This document shows positions 15,435 through 23,726 of a DNA stretch of 24,108 nt, one piece after another. Origin of the DNA: an uncultured Bacillota bacterium (lineage in GTDB: Bacteria; Bacillota; Clostridia; Peptostreptococcales; Anaerovoracaceae). The stretch spans positions 1 through 24,108 of the forward strand of contig CASEFF010000039.1 of NCBI GenBank assembly GCA_949287115.1, read 5' to 3'. The position numbers and the translations under genes are program-made. The notes under the pieces are model-generated. The model had not been told where the DNA came from. It ran no database searches and saw nothing but the letters and a program-made list of their open reading frames with translations. Each line of letters begins with the position of its first letter. Positions within the stretch are counted from its first letter, which is position 1.

Positions 15435-17063
15435 ATGACTAAGAAATCACTGTTGAAGGGTGCGGTCGTGATGGCGGCCGCGGGAATGATAGTAAAACTG
15501 CTGGGAGCTGTGTTCAGGATACCGCTCGCCAACATGATAGGCTCGGTGGGGATGGCCAACTATTCCCCGGCATATTCCATATATGCTTTTCTGCTGGTGT
15601 TCGCAACGGCAGGTATACCGGTGGCCATATCGAAGATGGTGTCGGAGCGGTATGCCGTAGGGCAGTTCAGCGAAGCGGAGCGCGTGTTCAGGATATCGAG
15701 AAAGCTGATGATGGTCATCGGCGTTACGGGATTTCTGATACTGTTCTTCCTCGGGGATCTGATCGCCGATATAATAAATATGCCGGGATCGGCTCTTTCC
15801 ATGAAGACGACGTCGATAGCGCTGCTGCTGGTGCCGATAATGTCGTCATACAGAGGGTACTTCCAGGGTATGCAGGACATGAGACCTACTGCCGTCTCGG
15901 AAGTTGCAGAGCAGTCCTTCAGGGTGCTGTTCGGCCTGCTGCTGGCGCATTTTCTCATGGCTGATCAGTTCGATATACTGGGATACAGCAGTGCGGAGAG
16001 AGGCGCCGCCGGCGGATGCTTCGGTGCTTCTGCAGGTTCCATAGGCGGTCTGGCTGTAATGCTGATCGTTTATATGCTGGCAAGAAAGGGCATAAAGAGG
16101 CGTATAGAAAAGGAAGAGACATCCGAGAAGGAACCGGCGAAGGATATCCTCAAAAGGATAGCGGCCATAGCCATACCGATAACGATAGGCTCAGCCATCA
16201 TGCCGATAGTGAACCTGATAGATGCCGCCATGGTAAAGACCAGGCTCCTCGTGGCGGGATTCGATTCCATAACGGCGGAAGGCCTTTACGGTCAGCTCGT
16301 GGGGTTTGCCGCTCCTATAATACAGTTCCCACAGGTATTGATGACGGCCATAGTCATGAGTCTCGTGCCTATGGTATCCGCTGCCAACAAGCTCAACAAC
16401 AGAGAGGAGCTGCACGGTCACATATCCCTCGGCATGAGGATGACGACGATAGTGGCATTTCCTGCAGCCGTGGGCATGTTCGTACTGGCGGAGCCGATAC
16501 TGCTGCTGCTCTATGCGGCCCAGAAGGAGAGCGCCGTAAGCGCGGCTCCGTGCCTGCAGATATACGCCATAGGGTTCGTGTTCCTCGCCATCATAACGAC
16601 GATGACAGGCGCGCTGCAGGGCATAGGAAAACAGCAGCTGCCTGTGATAAACCTGTGCATAGGACTCATAGCCAAATTTGTGCTCACATGGGTGCTTACG
16701 GCTATCCCGTTCATGAACGTGAAGGGCGCGGTAATAGGCTCGGCGACCACATATCTCATAGCGATGATCCTCGATATCATAGCCGTCAAGAAGTACAGCG
16801 GAGTGAAGTTCCCTGTATCGCTGGCTTTCGTGAAACCGCTGATATCATCCTTCGTGATGGGTGCGGTGGTAATACTGGCATATAAGGGGCTCTATGCCGT
16901 GACCGGCAGCAACAGCATCTCGACGATGATCGCGATAGTTATAGGTGTGATTGTATACGGTCTCATGATAATCAGGACGAAGACCATAAGCCGCGACGAG
17001 ATGACCGGCATATCCGCGGGAAGGAAGCTGGCGGCGATATGCGACAAGCTGAAGCTCTGGTGA
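15435..17063 (+). CDS. MOP-superfamily lipid/polysaccharide flippase (YabM/SpoVB/MurJ-like)
   Basis: Polytopic membrane protein of 542 aa with about 12-14 hydrophobic segments. The family start is KGAVVMAAAGMIVKLLGAVFRIPLA (shown here only as landmark residues 6-30), followed by GMANYSPAYSIYAF, IMSSYRGYFQGMQDMRPTAV and GALQGIGKQQLPV. Relatives include YtgP/YabM and SpoVB, which move lipid-linked cell-wall or polysaccharide precursors. ATG 15435 has GAGG eight bases before it; a TTG at 15429 overlapping the mtaD stop is an alternative. Next come hup and rqcP, as in the yabM-mazG-hup-yabO cluster of Firmicutes, but without mazG. A role in peptidoglycan precursor transport is likely but not proven. 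Confidence 0.87.
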   Translation: MTKKSLLKGAVVMAAAGMIVKLLGAVFRIPLANMIGSVGMANYSPAYSIYAFLLVFATAGIPVAISKMVSERYAVGQFSEAERVFRISRKLMMVIGVTGFLILFFLGDLIADIINMPGSALSMKTTSIALLLVPIMSSYRGYFQGMQDMRPTAVSEVAEQSFRVLFGLLLAHFLMADQFDILGYSSAERGAAGGCFGASAGSIGGLAVMLIVYMLARKGIKRRIEKEETSEKEPAKDILKRIAAIAIPITIGSAIMPIVNLIDAAMVKTRLLVAGFDSITAEGLYGQLVGFAAPIIQFPQVLMTAIVMSLVPMVSAANKLNNREELHGHISLGMRMTTIVAFPAAVGMFVLAEPILLLLYAAQKESAVSAAPCLQIYAIGFVFLAIITTMTGALQGIGKQQLPVINLCIGLIAKFVLTWVLTAIPFMNVKGAVIGSATTYLIAMILDIIAVKKYSGVKFPVSLAFVKPLISSFVMGAVVILAYKGLYAVTGSNSISTMIAIVIGVIVYGLMIIRTKTISRDEMTGISAGRKLAAICDKLKLW

Positions 17064-17116
17064 TACGTCGAACGTTGAAATTCAAATAAAAATCGGAGTT
17101 CAAAGTCTAAAACAGC

Positions 17117-17145
17117 TTGACAAACACGCTGAAAGATGGGAAAAT
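17117..17145 (+). promoter_or_regulatory. Promoter of hup
   Basis: Perfect TTGACA (17117-17122) and GAAAAT (17140-17145, 4 of 6) with 17-bp spacing. The start would fall near 17152, giving a leader of about 90 bases. The leader can form a hairpin from AGGCAG (17153-17158) and CTGCCT (17172-17177). Confidence 0.55.
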
Positions 17146-17240
17146 AGTGCATAGGCAGAGCACGAGGGATACTGCCTGGCGACGGAGAAGAGTATTTGAC
17201 ATAATTACAATTGGTTATTATTTTTAAGGAGGATTTATTA

Positions 17241-17519
17241 ATGAATAAAGCGGAATTAGTAGCTGCAGTTGCAGAAAAAACGGGTTTTACAAAGAAGGAT
17301 GCCGAGCTGGCAGTTAATGCGTTTGTTTCGAGCGTAGAGAATTCTCTTGTAAAAGGCGAGAAGGTTCAGCTTATAGGATTCGGAACTTTTGAAGTTCGTC
17401 AGAGAAAAGCAAGACAGGGAAGAAATCCTAGAAAACCGGGCGAAGTTATTAAGATCGCTGCTTCAAAGGCTCCTGTATTCAAGGCCGGTAAGGCGCTCAA
17501 AGACGCTGTTAACAAATAA
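17241..17519 (+). CDS. hup: DNA-binding protein HU
   Basis: Nucleoid protein of 92 aa, the standard HU length, which bends and compacts DNA as a dimer. The N-terminal helices start [20 protein letters not shown]. The core [18 protein letters not shown] precedes the DNA-binding arm, where the conserved RNPRKPGE leads into [28 protein letters not shown] lies 8 bases before the ATG. Codon use differs from its neighbours (ATT and ATC appear for Ile, GTT for Val), which fits a very highly expressed gene. It is flanked by its own promoter and terminator. Confidence 0.98.
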   Translation: MNKAELVAAVAEKTGFTKKDAELAVNAFVSSVENSLVKGEKVQLIGFGTFEVRQRKARQGRNPRKPGEVIKIAASKAPVFKAGKALKDAVNK

Positions 17520-17547
17520 GCGACGTAAGAGAGATAAGACAGAGAAC

Positions 17548-17578
17548 AAAAGGGTAACTTCGTTTACCCTTTTATTTT
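17548..17578 (+). terminator. Rho-independent terminator after hup
   Basis: AAAAGGGTAA (17548-17557) pairs perfectly with TTACCCTTTT (17564-17573) around a six-base CTTCGT loop. A T-rich tail (ATTTTG) follows, about 30 bases after the hup stop. Confidence 0.85.
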
Positions 17579-17614
17579 GTCCGCGGAAATGTCCGCGGCG
17601 CAGCAGGAGGACGT

Positions 17615-17857
17615 ATGAGGATAGATAAATTCCTGAAGAATTCCCGCATAATAAAGCGGCGTACGGTCGCCAAGGAGGCGTGTGAACAGGGCAGGATAAC
17701 GGTGAACGGAAAGGTCGCAAAACCGGGAACGGAAGTCGATACGGGAGATGAGATCTATATAAGCTTCGGGAACGGCAGCCTCAGGGTAAGGGTCACGGAG
17801 CCAAAGGACTCATGCCGTAAGGAAGATGCGGCGTCTATGTATGAGGTCATAGAGTAG
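17615..17857 (+). CDS. rqcP: S4-domain RNA-binding protein RqcP (YabO)
   Basis: An 80-aa protein consisting of little more than an S4 RNA-binding domain. The pattern [20 protein letters not shown], then [20 protein letters not shown] and GDEIYISFG, matches RqcP/YabO. In Bacillus, RqcP works with RqcH on stalled 60S-like 50S subunits to add alanine tails for degradation. AGGAGG lies just before the ATG. It follows hup as in many Firmicutes, but the sporulation genes yabP and yabQ that often come next are absent. It has a short acidic tail after the domain. Confidence 0.9.
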   Translation: MRIDKFLKNSRIIKRRTVAKEACEQGRITVNGKVAKPGTEVDTGDEIYISFGNGSLRVRVTEPKDSCRKEDAASMYEVIE

Positions 17858-17887
17858 CCGGAAACAGAAAAGGTGAAGTTGATGAGC

Positions 17888-17929
17888 AGCTCCCGTCGGC
17901 AGATGGATGCATACCGGGCGGGGGCTTTT
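17888..17929 (+). terminator. Candidate terminator or attenuator between rqcP and the thioesterase gene
   Basis: AGCTCCCG (17888-17895) pairs with CGGGGGCT (17919-17926, one G-U pair). A CGG/CCG pairing inside the 23-base loop adds stability, and TTTT follows. The T run is short, so termination may be partial. The same bases lie in a 24-codon ORF (17882-17956) that ends on the thioesterase GTG start. Confidence 0.45.
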
Positions 17930-17952
17930 GATATGATGGAGGGTATATCGTC

Positions 17953-18384
17953 GTGAGCAGTCAGGCAGAAGACAGGATGAAGGCAATCGCAGAAGAGATA
18001 GAAAGCGCCGGCGGCAGCAATATGAACTCGCTGCTGGCTCCGGGGCCGCTCGGGCTTGATGAGGAAAAACTGTCTGCGGAGATACGTTTTGTCAGGAAGG
18101 AATGGGAGACGAATGAGCGCGGTGAGATACACGGCGGAGCCATATCGGCCATGTTCGACACGGCCATGGGGATGACGGTACTCGCCTATTCGGAATCGGA
18201 ACATATATCCACAGCCGATCTCGATGTGAGCTTTATAAGGCCGTTTCTCGGTGAAAGCTATATATTCAGAGCGGAGGCGCTCCATCCGGGAAGGATGCTG
18301 GTGAGAGCAAGAGCCGTTGCATACGATGAGGAAAACGGCAAGGTGCTGGCATCGGCGACAGCCAATTTCGTGCATCTCAGATGA
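17953..18384 (+). CDS. PaaI-family hotdog thioesterase
   Basis: Acyl-CoA thioesterase-like protein with a single hotdog fold, 143 aa. The central helix carries RGEIHGGAISAMFDTAMG, where HGG (H60-G62) and D69 are typical of PaaI/YigI-type enzymes. The following strand DLDVSFIRPFLGE is also typical. The start is GTG at 17953 with GGAGGG ending 9 bases upstream; no ATG fits better. The physiological acyl-CoA is unknown. It lies 95 bases after rqcP, probably separated from it by a weak terminator, and is closed by a strong bidirectional terminator. Confidence 0.85.
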   Translation: MSSQAEDRMKAIAEEIESAGGSNMNSLLAPGPLGLDEEKLSAEIRFVRKEWETNERGEIHGGAISAMFDTAMGMTVLAYSESEHISTADLDVSFIRPFLGESYIFRAEALHPGRMLVRARAVAYDEENGKVLASATANFVHLR

Positions 18385-18407
18385 CGGCGGGAAAAACAGA
18401 GTTATGA

Positions 18408-18462
18408 AAAAGAGCCGGTACGCATGGCATGGCTGAGGTGACCATATCGTACCGGCTCTTTT
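18408..18462. terminator. Bidirectional terminator between convergent genes
   Basis: AAAAGAGCCGGTACG (18408-18422) and CGTACCGGCTCTTTT (18448-18462) form a perfect 15-bp stem with a 25-base loop. The A run on one side and T run on the other let it end both the thioesterase transcript (+) and the lipoprotein transcript (-), whose genes converge here. Confidence 0.92.
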
Positions 18463-18506
18463 CGTATCAGCAGCTTTGCCGCCGTATAATATTCATCGGA
18501 TCATGA

Positions 18507-19889
18507 CTACTGTGCAAGATTTTCGATAAAATGTATTATGTTCATCATTGCGATCTCCATGTGCTGCAGGTTGCATCGGTATGACACCATGTTGAGGTCG
18601 GCCTTTGAAGCGAATATGCAGCACTCACTGTTTTCAAGGGACGCCGGTACCACCGGTTCATCGGAGCCGAGAGCGTCTGTGAGGTAAGGTGCCGGTCCCG
18701 TTTCACTGTCCGAGCTCCACGTCATGTTCTTGTCGGAGACGGAGTAGGATATGCCGCAAAGTCCCGACGTGGTGAGGAATACGTCCGCCATTTCGTCGAG
18801 GACGGCGCTGTCGGTGCTCCTTGATGTCATGGTGAGTCTGAATTTACCGTCCGATGTTGATACTGACGATATGTCGGATGCCGATATGAGGCTGCCGTCA
18901 TCTTCGTCCTGAAGGTATACGCCGCTCTGCAGCGTATACATCAGGCTTATGATATTGTCGCTCGTCTGACTGTCCATGGAGACTTCCGGCATGGATGTCT
19001 CGGTCAGGGTGTACACGAAGTTGTCGTTGAGGCTTTCAAACCTGTCCTTCATATTGTTGTATGATGAATTGAACTTCTTCGTGAAGCTGTCGATATCGTT
19101 GCTGTCCACTATGACGGTCGCAGTCGCCGACGTAGGCGTATATCCGTCAGTCGTTTCGCTTTCGAAGGAGACCAGCGTGAAGAGCTGTCCCGAGCTCTTT
19201 TCATTGGCCAGCAGGTTGCCTATGGTCTCTATTGGATTAGGGTAGTGCTCGTCGAAATCGAAGGGATCGTGGTAGCCCGATATCGACATCGTTATATCAA
19301 AGGCATTGGAATACGAAGGGCTGTCTGTCGTTATCGGAGCAGTCATGGTACTCGTCATCTCGTATGAACCGCCTGTATTGAGGAGCACGTCGTCGCTCTG
19401 ATCGATGTTTATGAAATTATCGTACTGGAGATATCTCTTGCTGACCGATGAGGCTCCCGTGAACTCCCCGTTGTCTATCTCGGTGACGATGAGCGCTATA
19501 TCGCCGTGGTTTTCCGGACCGAGAAGGGCTGTGAGAGCCGTGGCGAGAGGCTGCATTGAGGCGCTGAAATCATCGGTCCTTATGCCGCACTGCAGCAGCG
19601 TGGATTCGCGGTCTTCATATCCGTCGGTGGCGGGGTTTGTCAGTACTGTGTAGTTGTTGGAATTGGCCTCCATCGTTATGTCGTTTTTGCCCGCCCAAGA
19701 TTTCAGGTATTCGGATACGAGCCCGTATTGTCCGGATTCACCGGAAAAGGTCGAAGTCAGTTCGTCGTAGGTCGACTCCACCGAGGCCTTCAGTTCGCTC
19801 TCTCTTGAGATCTCTCCTATGGAGCAGCCGCTCAGACAGAAAGCGATGAGCGTGATGACGGCCGCCAGCAATGATAAATACCTCTTCAT
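18507..19889 (-). CDS. Lipoprotein of unknown function
   Basis: Exported lipoprotein of 460 aa. Residues 1-21 form a signal peptide (MKRYLSLLAAVITLIAFCLSG) and C22 in the lipobox LSGC is the lipidation site. The mature part is acidic and rich in Ser, Thr and Asp, without transmembrane segments. Near the C-terminus it has two Cys (NSECCIF) and later SYRCNLQHME. I recognise no catalytic motif or known domain. AGGAG lies about 11 bases before the ATG. It stands alone, converging on the thioesterase gene and diverging from an acetyltransferase, so context gives no function. It could bind a ligand or act in the envelope, but this is a guess. Confidence 0.85.
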   Translation of the reverse strand: MKRYLSLLAAVITLIAFCLSGCSIGEISRESELKASVESTYDELTSTFSGESGQYGLVSEYLKSWAGKNDITMEANSNNYTVLTNPATDGYEDRESTLLQCGIRTDDFSASMQPLATALTALLGPENHGDIALIVTEIDNGEFTGASSVSKRYLQYDNFINIDQSDDVLLNTGGSYEMTSTMTAPITTDSPSYSNAFDITMSISGYHDPFDFDEHYPNPIETIGNLLANEKSSGQLFTLVSFESETTDGYTPTSATATVIVDSNDIDSFTKKFNSSYNNMKDRFESLNDNFVYTLTETSMPEVSMDSQTSDNIISLMYTLQSGVYLQDEDDGSLISASDISSVSTSDGKFRLTMTSRSTDSAVLDEMADVFLTTSGLCGISYSVSDKNMTWSSDSETGPAPYLTDALGSDEPVVPASLENSECCIFASKADLNMVSYRCNLQHMEIAMMNIIHFIENLAQ

Positions 19890-19920
19890 AGTCTATATTT
19901 CTCCTTGTCTGATCCTGTCA

Positions 19921-20020
19921 TTTCTAATATAATAATATATAATAACACATGATAAAAATAAATTACATATAATGATTATATAGATCGTATGAATATTTTG
20001 AGAAGATCGCCGGAGCGATC
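19921..20020. promoter_or_regulatory. AT-rich divergent promoter region
   Basis: The gap between the divergent lipoprotein and acetyltransferase genes is nearly pure A/T over 19921-19980. It holds TATAAT on the plus strand (19968-19973) and on the minus strand (19980-19975), but no convincing -35 box for either. A 6-bp hairpin, GATCGC/GCGATC with a CGGA loop (20005-20020), lies in the presumed plus-strand leader and has no T run. Confidence 0.35.
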
Positions 20021-20069
20021 GGCGATGCACCGTAACAAGGACGGCGGCGAAAGGCAGGATTGAAGCAAA

Positions 20070-20603
20070 ATGGAGACCAAGAATTTCATCATAAGGGAGA
20101 CCGAGTTCGGAGACTACGAGTATTTTATCAGGTGGGAGACCGATCCCGACATAACGGAGTATCTGACGTACGATGAGAACAGGAGTTATGAAGAAGTAGT
20201 TACCGAAGCCATATACAATAAGTTCAGCAAGGACAAGCTGGACTATACGATAGTCCACAGGGACAGCGAGAGGCCTGTCGGCAGAGTCCTGATAACGAGA
20301 GTGGATGAGAAGACGGATTCGCTGGACATAACGAAGTTCTATATAGGAGAAAAGGACCTGTGGGGACAGGGGGCAGCGAGGGAGATAATGAACGAGCTGC
20401 TGGAATATTTCTTCACGTTCCTCCATATGGAGAGAGTCACGCTGGATTACTACACCGGCAACAAGAGAGCGCTTGGGCTCTACGAGAGCATGGGCTTCAA
20501 GAACGAAGGCGTCGGAAGGCATGCGACGAAGAAGAACGGTATATATTACGACCTGAACTTCATGTCGCTCCTCAGATCCGAGTTTTTCGGCGAAAAGAGA
20601 TGA
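20070..20603 (+). CDS. GNAT-family N-acetyltransferase
   Basis: Acetyl-CoA-dependent acetyltransferase of the RimJ/RimL-like GNAT type, 177 aa. The acetyl-CoA binding motif A is DLWGQGAAREIMNELLEYFF (about residues 95-114), preceded by a strand ending TKFYIGEK. Motif B is seen in VTLDYYTGNKRALGLYESMGFKNEG. The start at 20070 has only a weak site (AGGA eleven bases upstream), so expression may be low. A terminator follows at 20647. The acceptor (protein N-terminus, antibiotic or small amine) cannot be predicted. Confidence 0.85.
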   Translation: METKNFIIRETEFGDYEYFIRWETDPDITEYLTYDENRSYEEVVTEAIYNKFSKDKLDYTIVHRDSERPVGRVLITRVDEKTDSLDITKFYIGEKDLWGQGAAREIMNELLEYFFTFLHMERVTLDYYTGNKRALGLYESMGFKNEGVGRHATKKNGIYYDLNFMSLLRSEFFGEKR

Positions 20604-20646
20604 CAGACACAAGGTAGACATAAGAATACATTATGAAAAGCAAAAG

Positions 20647-20675
20647 AGCTCTTCCCGTTGCGGGGAGGGCTTTTT
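20647..20675 (+). terminator. Rho-independent terminator after the acetyltransferase gene
   Basis: AGCTCTTCCC (20647-20656) pairs with GGGGAGGGCT (20662-20671) around GTTGC, ten pairs including two G-U, followed by a run of T to 20675. Confidence 0.85.
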
Positions 20676-20719
20676 GACGCTATGGATAAAAAAAGTCAAG
20701 TAAAAAATATCGATACGTA

Positions 20720-20747
20720 TTGACTGTATCCGTATTTGGTGTATAAT
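20720..20747 (+). promoter_or_regulatory. Promoter of nrdDG
   Basis: TTGACT (20720-20725, 5 of 6) and perfect TATAAT (20742-20747) with 16-bp spacing. The predicted leader is about 55 bases. The palindrome ATACGTAT (20713-20720) touches the -35 box and a near copy, ATCCGTAT (20728-20735), lies in the spacer; together they are a possible operator. They do not match the NrdR-box consensus as I know it. Confidence 0.65.
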
Positions 20748-20809
20748 CTTATCTTGAAATCGTGATATAACAACATGTAGTGGTCATTCATTAGGCAGAG
20801 GTGAAGTTG

Positions 20810-23164
20810 ATGGAACAGATAAAACAGATAATAAAGAGAGACGGAAGGACGGTCGATTTTAACATCGACAAGATAGCGGACGCCATATACAAGGCCGCTC
20901 AGGTGCTGGGCGGAAAGGACTACGATATGGCGAGGTATCTTGCAAGACAGGTCGAGGTATATCTGCTGGAGATATGCCATAACGATATACCTACGGTGGA
21001 GCAGATACAGGACGCCGTGGAAAAGGTGCTGATAGAGAACGGTCATGCCAGGACCGCCAAGGAGTACATACTGTACAGGGCGGAACGTACGAGAGTGAGA
21101 GAGATGAATACGAGACTGATGAAGACGTACGAGGATCTCACTTTCAAGGAAGCGAAGGACAACGACACCAAGAGGGAGAACGCCAACATCGACGGGGATA
21201 CGGCCATGGGCACCATGCTGAAATACGGCTCGGAGGGCGCGAAGCAGTTCTACGAGATGTTCGTGCTGAAGCCGGAACACGCCAGAGCCCACAGAGAAGG
21301 AGATATCCACATCCACGATATGGACTTCCTGACCCTCACCACCACATGTTGTCAGATAGATATAGAGAAGCTGTTCCGGGGCGGATTTTCGACGGGGCAC
21401 GGTTTCCTCAGGGAGCCTAACGATATACAGAGCTATGCCGCCCTGGCATGTATAGCGATACAGTCCAACCAGAACGATCAGCACGGCGGACAGAGCATAC
21501 CGGACTTTGATTACGGCATGGCCAACGGAGTGAAGAAGACGTACAGGAAGCTGTACTGGACCAACCTCGGCAAGATGCTCAATCTGCTCTTTGATATTGA
21601 TGACGGAGTGGAAAAGACGAAGGACATCGGAGCGAGGATAATGGAGGAGCACGACATATATCCCATACTCGCCGACGACAACGGATACAAGGAGATAGAG
21701 AGACGGTACCTCAGGGAAATAATAGATGAGAAGTTCATAGACAAGCTCCAGAAGAAGGCGACGAAATACGCCAACGAGGAAGTGAAAAGAGCCACGTATC
21801 AGGCGATGGAAGCTTTCGTGCACAATCTCAACACCATGCATTCCAGAGCGGGAGCCCAGATACCGTTTTCATCCATCAACTACGGTACTGACACGTCTCC
21901 GGAAGGCAGGATGATAATAGAGAACATACTGCTGGCGACGGAAGCGGGCCTCGGCAACGGCGAAACGGCCATATTCCCGATACACATATTCAAGATAAAG
22001 GAAGGCATAAACTACGAGCCGGGCGATCCCAACTACGATATGTTCAGACTGGCATGCAGAGTATCGGCGAAGAGACTCTTCCCGAACTTCTCGTTCATAG
22101 ATGCGCCGTTCAACCTTCAGTATTACCACGAAGGCGACCCGAACACGGAAGTGGCCTACATGGGATGCAGGACGAGAGTCATAGGCAACGTGTACGATCC
22201 GACAAGGCAGGTGGTGGGAGGCAGAGGAAACCTCAGCTTCACATCGGTAAACCTGCCGCGTATAGCGATAAAGGCTCACGGCGACGTGGACTGGTTCTTC
22301 GAGGAACTGGAAAGAAAGGTGGATCTCTGCATAGACCAGCTCATGGAGAGATATAAGATACAGGCTTCCAAGAAGGTCAAGAACTATCCGTTCCTGATGG
22401 GCCAGGGCGTATGGCTGGATTCGGACAAGCTGAAGCCGGAGGATTCGGTTGCAGAGGTGCTGAAGCACGGCACGCTGACGGTGGGCTTCATCGGTCTTGC
22501 GGAGTGTCTGAAAGCCCTCATAGGCTCTCACCACGGAGAGAGTCAGGAAGCTCAGAGCCTCGGACTTGAGATCATAGGCTTCATGAGGAAGAAGATGGAC
22601 GAGGAGTCCAAAAAGACGGGATTCAACTACACGCTCATAGCCACGCCTGCCGAAGGACTTTCCGGAAGGTTCGTGAGGATAGACAGGGAAAGATACGGCG
22701 TCATAGAGGGAGTGACCGACAGGGAGTACTACACGAACTCCTTCCACATACCGGTATACTTCAATATAAACGCCTTCGATAAGATAAAGCTGGAGGCGCC
22801 TTATCATGCGCTGACCAATGCGGGCCATATCACGTATGTCGAGCTTGACGGCGATCCGTGCAAGAACCTTGACGCCTTCGAGCAGGTCGTAAGGTGCATG
22901 AAGGAGAGCGGAGTCGGATACGGCTCGATAAACCATCCGGTTGACAGGGATCCGGTCTGCGGATATACGGGCATCATAGACAACGAGTGCCCTCACTGCC
23001 ACAGGACGGAAGACGACGGAGATCAGGGATTCGAGCGCATAAGACGTATAACGGGATATCTCGTAGGTACGATGGACAAGTGGAACGACGCCAAGACGGC
23101 GGAGGAGAGAGACAGGGTAAAACACAGCCTCGGCGCGCCTGACGGAAGGATGGAGACGCTGTGA
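20810..23164 (+). CDS. nrdD: Anaerobic ribonucleoside-triphosphate reductase (class III)
   Basis: Oxygen-sensitive glycyl-radical enzyme that reduces ribonucleotides to deoxyribonucleotides under anaerobiosis; 784 aa. An N-terminal ATP-cone (about residues 3-92, from QIIKRDGRTVDFNIDKI) provides allosteric control. The substrate-site region has TTTCCQIDIEKLFRGGF. A likely thiyl-radical cysteine lies in AYMGCRTRVIGN. Near the C-terminus, Cys residues in VCGYTGI and ECPHCH suggest a zinc site. G749 in RRITGYLVG is the expected radical glycine. ATG 20810 is chosen because AGAGGTG lies six bases upstream; a GTG at 20801 is less likely. Its stop overlaps the nrdG start. Confidence 0.97.
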   Translation: MEQIKQIIKRDGRTVDFNIDKIADAIYKAAQVLGGKDYDMARYLARQVEVYLLEICHNDIPTVEQIQDAVEKVLIENGHARTAKEYILYRAERTRVREMNTRLMKTYEDLTFKEAKDNDTKRENANIDGDTAMGTMLKYGSEGAKQFYEMFVLKPEHARAHREGDIHIHDMDFLTLTTTCCQIDIEKLFRGGFSTGHGFLREPNDIQSYAALACIAIQSNQNDQHGGQSIPDFDYGMANGVKKTYRKLYWTNLGKMLNLLFDIDDGVEKTKDIGARIMEEHDIYPILADDNGYKEIERRYLREIIDEKFIDKLQKKATKYANEEVKRATYQAMEAFVHNLNTMHSRAGAQIPFSSINYGTDTSPEGRMIIENILLATEAGLGNGETAIFPIHIFKIKEGINYEPGDPNYDMFRLACRVSAKRLFPNFSFIDAPFNLQYYHEGDPNTEVAYMGCRTRVIGNVYDPTRQVVGGRGNLSFTSVNLPRIAIKAHGDVDWFFEELERKVDLCIDQLMERYKIQASKKVKNYPFLMGQGVWLDSDKLKPEDSVAEVLKHGTLTVGFIGLAECLKALIGSHHGESQEAQSLGLEIIGFMRKKMDEESKKTGFNYTLIATPAEGLSGRFVRIDRERYGVIEGVTDREYYTNSFHIPVYFNINAFDKIKLEAPYHALTNAGHITYVELDGDPCKNLDAFEQVVRCMKESGVGYGSINHPVDRDPVCGYTGIIDNECPHCHRTEDDGDQGFERIRRITGYLVGTMDKWNDAKTAEERDRVKHSLGAPDGRMETL

Positions 23165-23682
23165 TGAGCGGCAGCAGATCACTGAGGCTCGCAGGTATCG
23201 TCAGGGAGTCCATAGTGGACGGACCCGGCATAAGGTTCACCGTTTTCTGTCAGGGCTGCCCCCACGGATGTCCCGGATGCCATAATCCCGAGACCCATGA
23301 TTTTTCGGGAGGCAGCGATTGCAGCATAGACAGACTGATGGAGGAGATAGACAAAGACCCGCTCCTTGCGGGAGTCACATTCTCAGGCGGAGAGCCGTTC
23401 TGTCAGGCGGAAGCCTTCGAGGCCATGGCAGAGCTCGTCAGGCAGAGAGGTCTGTCGGTCACGGTGTTCAGCGGATATACATACGAGGAGCTGGAAGCGA
23501 TGGCGGAACGCGATGTTCACGTCAGGGGGCTGCTGGACATGACGGACATACTGATAGACGGTCCCTTCGTAAAGGAGCTGAAGGACCTGACACTGCAGTT
23601 CAGGGGCAGTTCCAACCAGCGTGTCATAGACATGGAAAGCACCAGAAAGACCGGAAATGTCGTTTTGTGGGAACCTTACTGA
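23164..23682 (+). CDS. nrdG: Anaerobic ribonucleotide reductase-activating protein
   Basis: Radical-SAM activase that installs the glycyl radical on NrdD; 172 aa. The [4Fe-4S] motif C32-x3-C36-x2-C39 is seen in CPHGCPGC, preceded by ESIVDGPGIRFTVF, and followed by TFSGGEPFCQAEAF, the SAM-contacting GGE segment. ATG 23164 shares its A with the nrdD TGA stop, with GGAG eight bases upstream, so the two are translationally coupled. The last residues VVLWEPY are normal for the family. No terminator was found after it. Confidence 0.97.
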   Translation: MSGSRSLRLAGIVRESIVDGPGIRFTVFCQGCPHGCPGCHNPETHDFSGGSDCSIDRLMEEIDKDPLLAGVTFSGGEPFCQAEAFEAMAELVRQRGLSVTVFSGYTYEELEAMAERDVHVRGLLDMTDILIDGPFVKELKDLTLQFRGSSNQRVIDMESTRKTGNVVLWEPY

Positions 23683-23691
23683 AAAAAGTCC

Positions 23692-23720
23692 TTGTATTGG
23701 TGTTTTCGCTGTGATATAAT
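23692..23720 (+). promoter_or_regulatory. Promoter of rpmB
   Basis: TATAAT (23715-23720) with an extended -10 TGA just before it (23712-23714), and TTGTAT (23692-23697, 3 of 6) at 17-bp spacing. The start would be near 23727, about 104 bases before the rpmB ATG. Confidence 0.65.
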
Positions 23721-23726
23721 GCAATA

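Noticed and set aside
17196-17224. Perfect TTGACA at 17196-17201 as the hup promoter
   Set aside because: The only -10 at proper spacing (TATTTT, 17219-17224) would start transcription inside or after the hup ribosome binding site, so the upstream promoter at 17117-17145 fits better.
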